From assembly GCA_026398715.1 (NCBI GenBank), contig JAPLSI010000147.1, positions 1-11,958 on the forward strand: a DNA stretch of 11,958 bases. Reading direction: 5' to 3'. The notes under the pieces were generated by a model. It was not told where the DNA came from. It ran no database searches and saw nothing but the letters and a program-made list of their open reading frames with translations. Positions within the stretch are counted from its first letter, which is position 1. The number at the start of each line of letters is the position of its first letter. The position numbers were made by a program, and so were the translations under genes. This document shows, one piece after another, positions 5,636 to 11,958 of this stretch. This stretch comes from Gammaproteobacteria bacterium. GTDB lineage: Bacteria; Pseudomonadota; Gammaproteobacteria; Xanthomonadales; Xanthomonadaceae.

Positions 5636-8020
5636 TTACTTCAGCGTGCGCTCGAACAACTGGTAGATGCGGCGGTATTCGTCGTACCAGCTTTCAGGTT
5701 GGGTGAAGGAATGCCGCTCCAGCGGATACGCCGCCAGTTCCCAGTGGTCCTTCTTCATCTCGATCAGGCGTTGCGACAGGCGCACCGAGTCCTGGAAGAA
5801 GACGTTGTCGTCGATCATGCCGTGCGCGATCAGCAGGTGGCCGCGCAGGCCTTCGGCATATTCGATCGGTGAGGACTTCTTGTAAGCCTCGGGATCGATT
5901 TCCGGCGTATTGAGGATGTTGGACGTGTACTCGTGGTTGTACGTCGTCCAGTCCGTCACCGGCCGCAACGCGGCGCCCGACACGAATACATCCGGCGCGC
6001 GGAACAGCGCCATGAAGGCCATGAAGCCACCATAGCTGCCGCCGTAGATGCCGACCTTGCCGGCGTCGCCCTGCTGGTTGGCGACCATCCAGTTCACGCC
6101 GTCCAGGTAGTCGTCGAGTTCGGGATGGCCCATCTGCCGGTAGATCGCCGTGCGCCAGGCGCGGCCGTAGCCTTCCGATGCGCGGTAGTCCATGTCCAGC
6201 ACGATGTAGCCCTGCTGCACCAGCAGGTTGTGGAACATCTGTTCGCGGAAGTAGTTGGGATAGCGGTCGCTGACGTTCTGCAGGTAGCCCGCGCCATGCA
6301 CGAACATCACCACCGGATATTTCTTGCCCGGCTCGAGTTGCGCAGGGCGATAGAGTTTCGCCCAGATGTTTCCGGCGCCCTTGCTGGAAGGCACCTGCAC
6401 CATCTGCGGCACGATCCAGCTGCGGGCGCGGAATTGGGCGGTGCGCGTATCGGTGAGCTTGACCGGCTCGCCGCCGGCGCTGGCCACCACCGCTACTTGC
6501 GGCGGCAGGTAGCTCGCCGAATAACGCAGCAACACTTTGGAATCATCGGGCGACAACACGAAACTCTCGATGCCGTCGAGCGCCGTGACTTCGCGCACGT
6601 CGCCGCCCGCAGCCGGCGTGGAGCAAACTTCGTAGTCGCCCGGGCGCTTGCGGTTGCAAACGAAATACGCGGTGCGACCATCGGCCGTCCATTGCACCGA
6701 CGACGCTTCCCAGTTGCCTTGGGTCAGCGCGCGCGCCGTGCCACCGGCGAGCGTGTACAGGTGCGAATAACCGGTCTCTTCGGACAGGTACCACAGGGTG
6801 CGGTTGTCGGGCAGCCAGCCGAAATCGTTGAAGTTCCAGTTGATCCAGGCCGGGTCGGTCATGCGGTGCGCGTTGCGCAACGCACCGTTGCCAAGATCCA
6901 CGGTCGCGATCCAGCGGTCCTTGTTGTCGATGGCGCGGATCTGCACGGCCAGTTGCGAGCCGTTGCCGCTCCAGCGGATGGTGGCGGCGCCGCTGTTGTC
7001 GCCTTCGTTCAACACGCGCACCGGGCGATTGGTCTTCAGTCCGTCGAGCTTCTGCGCCTTGCGCATTTCGGCAAGCGGATCGACACCGATGCCGGGCAGT
7101 GGATCGAACGAGAGGTCCGACACCCTGCCAGCCGACAAATCCACCAGCTTCAGCGCCTGCGCGATCGGCCAGTTGCGTCCGACCCGCGTGCGCTGTTCCT
7201 CGAATTCCTCGTAACCCGATTCGGTGACATAACGCGGCAGCTTGCCGATGCGGCCGACGTCGGCGTCCTTGGGCGAAGTCACCACCAGCAGCCAGCGCCC
7301 GTCCGGCGACAGCGATGTGCCGTCGATCTTGATGCCGTCACCCAGATAGGCCGGCGCGGGCGCGCGCGTGGGGTCGAGCTTGCGCGCCAGTTTTTCCTGC
7401 AGGCGCTGCGCCTCGCGATCGTCGCTCTGTCGCTTCAGCGTGGCGATCAGGCGCAACTGCATGTCGCGCTGTGCATCGGCCTTGGGCTTCTCGGCCGGGT
7501 CCTTGGCCGCGACCGCGATGGCGACCGTGCTGACCAGGCGGTCGCGCGAATTCCACGCGAACCAGCTATTGCCCAGGCGGAACTGCAGCGACCGGCCGTC
7601 GGCCGAGTACTGCGGGTCGGATTCGGCATCGGCGCTGCGCGTGACCTGGGTCAGCGCGCCGCTGCGCAGGTCGCGTTCGAAGACGTCGCCATGGCGCACG
7701 AACGCCAGGCGGGTGCGCGTGGCGTCATACACCGGCGATGCGGCGTCCATGCCCGCTTGCGCGGCTTCGTCGAGGCGCGTCGCAGTGCCGCCCATCGCAG
7801 CTTGCTGAAATACGTCCTGCAAGGGCGAAGCGGGGCGCTGGAGTTCATAAAGCACGTGTTGGCTGTCCCACGACCACCAGGCCGTGTTGACGGGAGGACC
7901 GATCCAGTCCGGATGCGCCATCGCCTGGTCGAGCGTGATGGGAGTTTGCGCGTGCGCTTGCTGGGCGGACCATGCGAGCGTCGTGAGCAAGGCGGCGGCG
8001 AGGGCGGAACGAAGGTGCAT
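5636..8020 (-). CDS. Secreted S9 family serine peptidase (prolyl oligopeptidase/DPP-IV type)
   Basis: The 794-residue protein starts with a signal peptide: Arg4, a hydrophobic stretch of about 6-18, and a likely cut after AHA (22-24), so it should act in the periplasm. A seven- or eight-bladed beta-propeller follows (repeated SPDGRW, SADGR, WTADGRT-type turns to about residue 530). The C-terminal alpha/beta-hydrolase carries the nucleophile Ser662 in GGSYGG, Asp737 in HGMIDDN and His770 in ERHSF, so the catalytic triad is complete. These enzymes cleave short peptides, often after Pro or Ala. No clear DPP-IV double-Glu exopeptidase motif is seen, so di-/tri-peptidyl peptidase versus oligopeptidase activity is open. 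A charged helical insert (about 178-216) interrupts the propeller. The start is ATG 8018-8020 with GGAG five bases upstream. It is a single-gene unit divergent from ycgL. Confidence 0.93.
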   Translation of the reverse strand: MHLRSALAAALLTTLAWSAQQAHAQTPITLDQAMAHPDWIGPPVNTAWWSWDSQHVLYELQRPASPLQDVFQQAAMGGTATRLDEAAQAGMDAASPVYDATRTRLAFVRHGDVFERDLRSGALTQVTRSADAESDPQYSADGRSLQFRLGNSWFAWNSRDRLVSTVAIAVAAKDPAEKPKADAQRDMQLRLIATLKRQSDDREAQRLQEKLARKLDPTRAPAPAYLGDGIKIDGTSLSPDGRWLLVVTSPKDADVGRIGKLPRYVTESGYEEFEEQRTRVGRNWPIAQALKLVDLSAGRVSDLSFDPLPGIGVDPLAEMRKAQKLDGLKTNRPVRVLNEGDNSGAATIRWSGNGSQLAVQIRAIDNKDRWIATVDLGNGALRNAHRMTDPAWINWNFNDFGWLPDNRTLWYLSEETGYSHLYTLAGGTARALTQGNWEASSVQWTADGRTAYFVCNRKRPGDYEVCSTPAAGGDVREVTALDGIESFVLSPDDSKVLLRYSASYLPPQVAVVASAGGEPVKLTDTRTAQFRARSWIVPQMVQVPSSKGAGNIWAKLYRPAQLEPGKKYPVVMFVHGAGYLQNVSDRYPNYFREQMFHNLLVQQGYIVLDMDYRASEGYGRAWRTAIYRQMGHPELDDYLDGVNWMVANQQGDAGKVGIYGGSYGGFMAFMALFRAPDVFVSGAALRPVTDWTTYNHEYTSNILNTPEIDPEAYKKSSPIEYAEGLRGHLLIAHGMIDDNVFFQDSVRLSQRLIEMKKDHWELAAYPLERHSFTQPESWYDEYRRIYQLFERTLK

Positions 8021-8152
8021 GCGAACTCCAACGTGAATGGACTGGGCTGGCTGGGGTGCTGAAAAACCGGCTGGCTAGCGTAACAAAGCCGCCGCCGCTT
8101 TCCCCGCTTGGGTTTTGCGGCGACAATCGGACAATTCCAGCACGCGCGCACC
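8021..8152. promoter_or_regulatory. Divergent promoter region between the S9 peptidase and ycgL
   Basis: These 132 bases hold the upstream signals of both genes. For ycgL, TTGGGT (8108-8113) and GACAAT (8130-8135) are 16 bases apart and would give an 11-base leader; the match is weak. For the peptidase, TACGCT on the minus strand (8077-8082) is a possible -10 with no clear -35. An 8-base direct repeat GGCTGGCT occurs at 8045-8052 and 8069-8076. Confidence 0.3.
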
Positions 8153-8422
8153 ATGCACGCCTACGTCTATAAGTCATTGCGCAAACCCGACACCTACCTG
8201 TACCTACGCGAGAAGGATGCCTTCGGCCTGGTGCCCGAAGGCGTGCGCCTGCCGCTTGGGGTGCTGAGCTTCGTGCTGGACGTGGCGCTCGAGCCGGGCC
8301 GTCGCCTCGCCCGCGCCGATGCCGAGGTGGTCCGCGCCAATCTGGCCAGCCGGGGTTTTTACCTGCAGGGCCCTGAAACCGTCATGGATCCGCTGGTGGA
8401 AGGTGGTGTCGGCGATGGCTGA
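8153..8422 (+). CDS. ycgL: YcgL domain-containing protein
   Basis: This 89-residue cytoplasmic protein belongs to the gammaproteobacterial YcgL family, whose biochemical role is not established. Recognisable features shared with E. coli YcgL are the N-terminal strand AYVYKSL, the TYLYLREKDAF stretch, VPEGV/LP, and a C-terminal RANLASRGFYLQGP near residues 60-75. E. coli YcgL is about 108 aa, so this one lacks the variable C-terminal extension. The start ATG 8153-8155 gives the family N-terminus; an upstream in-frame TTG at 8108 is not supported. No clear Shine-Dalgarno precedes it. The stop TGA (8420-8422) lies within the start region of the ankyrin gene (ATGGCTGA, eight-base overlap), so the two are co-transcribed and probably coupled. 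Confidence 0.9.
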   Translation: MHAYVYKSLRKPDTYLYLREKDAFGLVPEGVRLPLGVLSFVLDVALEPGRRLARADAEVVRANLASRGFYLQGPETVMDPLVEGGVGDG

Positions 8423-11400
8423 ACGTCCAAGCCAGCTTCGGTCGGCAGCGCTGTTGGCCCTGGCCCTCGTCCTGGCCTGGTTGCCCCTGGTGTCCGGCTC
8501 CGGACTGGCCCTGGCGGGGCTGGTGCTTGCGCAGCCGATGCTGGTGCTTGCCTGGAGCGGATGGCGCGGCAGCCGTGACCTGCGCCAGCCGATCGGTCGC
8601 CTGCTGGCCGATATCGTGGCGGTCACGGCCCTGTGGCTGCTGGCCTTCGGCCTGGAAGCGCTGATCGTCGCCTGGCCGCTTCGGGCCTTGCTCGACAACG
8701 GCGCCCTGGTGCCGGCGCTGGTGCTGAGCCTGTGCGCTGGATTCGTGGTGCTGGGCTTGTGGCGCCTGTGGCCGAGTTTTGCCCACGCCTCGCGCCACGG
8801 CCAGAGCCTGGCCGGCCTGCTGGCGGCGGCGACGCGGACCGCCGGCGCAGATCCGATGTCGGGGCTGGTCATCACCGCGCTGGTGTTCGTTCTGCTTTCA
8901 ATGGGCCTGGCGCTGACCTGGCCGGGCGTCGTGCCGAACGCATGGCGCATGCCCTTGTTGCTTGCTTTCCCCGCATTGAGCCTGTTGGCGCATATCGAAA
9001 TCCACCGCCGCGCCGGTCGCCCGAATCAGGCCAGGCCATCGGTGCTGGACTCGCTGCCGATAGAAGAAGCCGCCGGAAGCCCGAGCCCGCTCGCCGAACC
9101 GCTGGCCGGCACGCCCGATCAGCGGCTTTACGCTGCCTTGCGCGCGGGTCGCATCGACGCGGCCCTGGAGGCGCTGGATGCAGGCGCCGACGCGCATGCC
9201 CTGCCCGCCGAGGACGATCGTGACCAGCGCACGCTGCCCATGCTTGCCGCATTGCAGGGCGACCTGCGGCTGCTGCGCCAGTTGATTGGTCGTGGCGTGG
9301 ACCTGAACCATCGCCACGGCGGTCTGACGGTTCTGCTCGCCGCCACGCGCGACAGCTGGCATGGGCGGCCCGAGGCAGTGATGACGCTGTTGGCCAATGG
9401 CGCGGATGCGCGCAGTGCCGACAACGAAGGCAACACACCCTTGCATCACGCGGCGCGCAGCACCGACCCGGCAGTGGCGGCGCTGTTGCTCGACGCGGGT
9501 GCGCAAGTGGACGCGCTGAACACCGAAGGCTTCAGTCCGCTGGCGATCGCCTGTGCGTCGGGCAATTGGCGGCTGGCCCGTTTCCTGATCGAACACGGCG
9601 CGCGACCCGAGCCCGCGGGTGGGCAGCCGGCATTGCTGGCCGCGGTCGCCGGCGACGACGACCCGGGTGGCGCGCAGTTGCTGCTTCGCCACAAGGCGCG
9701 CGTGGACGCGCGCGGACAGGACCAGCGCACGGCGTTGATGCAGGCTTGCGCCGCCGGCAATGCCGAAGTAGTCGCCCTGTTGCTCGATTCGGGCGCGGAC
9801 CGCAACGCCCACGACGCCCACGGCCTGACGCCGCTGCTGGAGGCCGCCGGCCACGGCCACACGGCCGTCGTGCAGCGATTGGCCGCGGCGAAACCCGACG
9901 TTGCCGCCGTCGACAGCCAGCAACGCAATGCGTTGATGCTGGCCTGCATCGCGGGCGCGGAACCCGGCCTGCTGCGGCTGTTGATGCAGATGGGCGTGGA
10001 CCCGTCGCGCATCGATGCCGATGGCAAGCGACCCATCGATATCGCCATCGAACATGGCCGCTGGCCGCAGGTATCGGTGCTCGATCCTGCCTATGTCCTG
10101 CCGGCGAGCGTGGCCGAAGGCCTGGCCGATGGCGAGACCGGTCGCACGCCGAGGCAGTTGTTGCAGGATGCACTTGCCGCACACGACACCGATGCCGCCA
10201 GCGCGGCCCTGGCCTTGGGCGGCGGCATTGGCTCCGATGTGCTGGTCGAATTGCTGCTGGAGTTTTCCGTCGAAGAAGACCTGTGGGCCTTCGACTGGTT
10301 GTGCCGCAACGGCGCGCCCGCCGACCGCGTGGTTGCCGGCGGCGACAGCGTGGTGTTCCGCCTGATGGACGCAGGCGGATGCATTCGGTGCTGCGACCGG
10401 ACAGGACGCCCCCCTGGTGACAGCGATCCGGCTCGGCTGGCAGCGACTGGTGGACGCGTTGCTGGCGCAGGGCGTGGATCCCAACGCTCGCGATTCGCGT
10501 GGCCACGGCGCCATCCACGTGGCTGCAGCCCTCGGTCGCGAAAGCGCCTTGCGATCATTGATCCGCGCCGGCGCCTTGCCGCAGGCGCGTTCGCCCGACG
10601 GGCAGACCGCACTGGGCATGGCTTTGGCTGGCGGTCGCAGCGACCTGACCTATTGGCTGGAGTGGCGCAACTGGACCTTGCCGGGAAGGCCGCTCTTGCC
10701 GATGGATCTGCCCGCCGCTGCGATGGCCGGCGACGCCGATGCCGTGCAGCGATTGCTCGACCTGGGCCTGCCGGTGGATTCGATGGACCCGCAAGGTTGC
10801 ACCGCCTTGTTGCGCGCGGCCGGCGGCGGGCAAGCCGATATCGTGCGTCGGTTGCTGGAACGCGGCGCCGATGCCAGTGCGCGCGCACGCACTGGCGCAA
10901 CGCCCTTGTCCGCAGCGATCAGCATGCGTCATGCACCGGTAGTCGAATCGCTTTTGCAGGCCGGCGCCAATCCCGACCAGGCCCTGCCCGGCGGCGTAAC
11001 TCCGCTGATGCTTGCCGCGGCATTGGGTCTGCAGGAAATCGCCGGCCGCCTGCTGACCCAGGGCGCCGCGGTGGATGCCGTGGACGAGCAAGGCCTGAGC
11101 GCGCTGCATTGCGCCGCCCTGCATGCCTTCACCGCGCGCGACCGGCAACGCGTGCTGGCCTTGTTCGATTTGTTGTTGCTCGCCGACCTGCCGGCCGATG
11201 CCGCCAACGCCAGTGGCCACACGCCGCTGTTGCTGGTGCTGGGCGCGCGCGCCGAAGCAGGGGCTGCCTGCGACGAGGAAGTGTTGCTGGCCGTGCTCGA
11301 GCGCCTGTTCAACGAAGGCGTGTCGCTGGATGCACAGGACCAGCGCGGCCTCGGCGCCTTGCACCTGGCAGCGATGCACGGACTGTTGTCGGTGGTGCAG

Positions 11401-11559
11401 CGCCTGTTGCGCGAAGGCGCCAACCGCGGCCTGCGCGATTCGCTGGGGCGCACGCCCTACGACCTGGCCCTGCTGCGCGGCTACGTGGACATCGCGTCCG
11501 AATTCGAGCCCGCGCGTCCACCGCCATCGCTGGCGCGATTCCTGCGCGAGCCGCGCTGA
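8415..11559 (+). pseudogene. Six-segment membrane protein with large ankyrin-repeat domain, frame broken near 10375
   Basis: The start ATG 8415-8417 (preceded by an AGGTGG-type site) overlaps the end of ycgL. In the first frame the protein has about six hydrophobic segments (near 10-30, 31-48, 62-88, 96-115, 149-169, 178-196), a linker, and then ankyrin repeats from about residue 234. Clear units include NEGNTPLHHAARS, DQRTALMQACAAG and AHGLTPLLEAAGH, each ending in a turn such as LLLDSGADRNAHD. After residue 655 (10379) that frame turns into Arg/Cys-rich sequence without repeats and runs open to 11672 only because of GC richness. The repeats resume in the +1 frame and continue to TGA 11557-11559. 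Restoring two bases at about 10374-10378 (GGCGCGGA instead of GGCGGA) gives one continuous protein of about 1048 residues. The product is probably an inner-membrane protein with a large soluble protein-binding solenoid; its partner is unknown. Confidence 0.85.
10417..11559 (+). CDS. C-terminal half of the ankyrin protein in the shifted frame
   Basis: This is the second part of the ankyrin gene. The frame is closed upstream by TGA at 10363-10365, and ankyrin-like sequence (ADAFGAATGQDAPL) begins at 10375, so the coding similarity extends a little left of the first possible restart codon, GTG 10417-10419. About eleven repeats follow, for example RTGATPLSAAISM, PGGVTPLMLAAAL, QRGLGALHLAAMH and SLGRTPYDLALLR. 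The 380-residue product has no signal or membrane segment. I see no good ribosome binding site for an independent start, so if the frameshift is real this half is probably made poorly or not at all. Confidence 0.7.
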   Translation: MTAIRLGWQRLVDALLAQGVDPNARDSRGHGAIHVAAALGRESALRSLIRAGALPQARSPDGQTALGMALAGGRSDLTYWLEWRNWTLPGRPLLPMDLPAAAMAGDADAVQRLLDLGLPVDSMDPQGCTALLRAAGGGQADIVRRLLERGADASARARTGATPLSAAISMRHAPVVESLLQAGANPDQALPGGVTPLMLAAALGLQEIAGRLLTQGAAVDAVDEQGLSALHCAALHAFTARDRQRVLALFDLLLLADLPADAANASGHTPLLLVLGARAEAGAACDEEVLLAVLERLFNEGVSLDAQDQRGLGALHLAAMHGLLSVVQRLLREGANRGLRDSLGRTPYDLALLRGYVDIASEFEPARPPPSLARFLREPR

Positions 11560-11567
11560 CCCGGGCG

Positions 11568-11582
11568 CCGGCACATCGCCGG
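11568..11582. terminator. Short GC hairpin between convergent ankyrin and antiporter genes
   Basis: CCGGC (11568-11572) pairs with GCCGG (11578-11582) around a five-base loop, in the 28-base gap between two convergent stops. There is no T-run on either side, so the terminator role rests mainly on position. Confidence 0.3.
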
Positions 11583-11587
11583 TTGCG

Positions 11588-11958
11588 TCAGTTCTTGTCG
11601 GCTTCGAAGAGTTTTTCCAGGTCCTGGCGCGCCTGTTGCGACGAGGCGATCAGTGCTGCCTCGTCGTCGTAGACCAGGTGTTGTTCGCGCAGCATCTTCT
11701 CATCGTGCTCGCGGAATCGTTCGCGGCGATCGGCGGCCACGTCCGGCGGCACGCCCAAGGCCTCCATCACCTGCTGGCCCATGTCCAGGCTGGAGTGGAA
11801 GGTCTCGCGCACGATCACTTCCACGCCCAGGTCCATCAGCTTGAAGGCGTGCTGGCGATTGCGTGCGCGGGCGAAGACTTTCAGGTGCGGATAGAGGCGC
11901 TTGAGTAGGCGCGCGGTGCGGATGGTGGTCTCGGGATCGTCGGTGGTCAGCACGAAGA
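11588..11958 (-). CDS. KefB/KefC-type monovalent cation:proton antiporter (CPA2), C-terminal part, partial
   Basis: Only the last 123 or so residues are in the window; the frame enters from the right edge reading FVLTTDDPETTIRTARLLK and ends at TGA 11588-11590. This is the second half of an RCK/TrkA-N regulatory domain: the TTDDPE turn, the strand LKVFARARN, then LMDLGVEVIVRETFHSSLDMG. E. coli KefC has matching AIDDPQ, IARARD and RETFEGAL stretches. The membrane transport domain should lie to the right, outside the window. In E. coli these efflux systems are gated by glutathione adducts and protect against electrophiles. The tail is short (about 50 residues after the RCK domain), ending EADKN. 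KefB versus KefC cannot be decided from this part, so no symbol is given. It converges on the ankyrin gene. Confidence 0.88.
   Translation of the reverse strand, partial: FVLTTDDPETTIRTARLLKRLYPHLKVFARARNRQHAFKLMDLGVEVIVRETFHSSLDMGQQVMEALGVPPDVAADRRERFREHDEKMLREQHLVYDDEAALIASSQQARQDLEKLFEADKN

Noticed and set aside
5933..8062. 709-codon plus-strand open frame opposite the S9 peptidase
   Set aside because: The peptidase on the other strand has a signal peptide, propeller and catalytic triad. The antisense frame is His/Arg/Ala/Val rich without domains, which is typical of GC-rich shadow frames.
8898..10619. 573-codon minus-strand open frame opposite the ankyrin gene
   Set aside because: It is antisense to clear ankyrin repeats; its Gln/Arg-rich sequence reflects the repeated sense codons.
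9100..11520. Nucleotide tandem repeats in the ankyrin gene
   Set aside because: The periodicity is at the protein level (about 33 residues) and the DNA copies are diverged. I see no near-identical tandem array, CRISPR-like spacing or transposon ends.
10381..11672. Frame-0 continuation of the ankyrin gene to 11672 as a genuine Arg-rich C-terminal domain
   Set aside because: Ankyrin repeats continue without interruption in the +1 frame over the same bases, and the continuation would overlap the convergent antiporter gene by 85 bases.

Overview
The window is about 12 kb of GC-rich chromosomal DNA (roughly 65% G+C by eye), densely packed with genes. It most likely comes from a gammaproteobacterium of the Xanthomonadales/Lysobacterales (Lysobacter, Luteimonas or Xanthomonas type). 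The clues are a UvrD that follows the E. coli protein almost residue for residue, a YcgL-family gene (a gammaproteobacterial family), a large membrane-anchored ankyrin protein of a kind I associate with Xanthomonadaceae, and a secreted S9 peptidase. The assignment to order is inference. There is no RNA gene, mobile element, CRISPR array or integration scar that I can support. No gene-free stretch exceeds 135 bases.

Layout, left to right. The first two genes run on the minus strand: a stand-alone EAL-domain protein (2029-2805) followed by the DNA helicase gene uvrD (40-1980). uvrD is cut by an in-frame TAG, and recognisable UvrD sequence continues past that stop to the left edge. Further right, also on the minus strand, is a translationally coupled pair: a short-chain dehydrogenase (3964-4767) whose stop overlaps the start of a saccharopine-dehydrogenase-like enzyme (2924-3967). 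A second short-chain dehydrogenase is transcribed divergently (4847-5608, GTG start). It converges on a secreted S9 serine peptidase (5636-8020, minus), with a perfect 10-bp inverted repeat at the junction. Divergent from the peptidase are ycgL (8153-8422) and an overlapping gene for a six-segment membrane protein with more than 20 ankyrin repeats (8415-11559), whose reading frame breaks near 10375. At the right edge is the 3' end of a KefB/KefC-type cation:proton antiporter gene (minus, partial).

How the genes fit together: these are mostly separate housekeeping or envelope functions rather than one pathway. The clearest functional unit is the SDR plus saccharopine-dehydrogenase-like pair with the divergent SDR, which look like redox enzymes of lipid or acyl metabolism (inference). 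ycgL and the ankyrin gene are almost certainly co-expressed.

I found no convincing new defence or mobile system. The most notable points are two apparent gene lesions (the TAG in uvrD and a probable 2-base loss in the ankyrin gene), an EAL protein lacking both aspartates of its DDFG motif, and the ycgL/ankyrin membrane protein unit, whose function is unknown.
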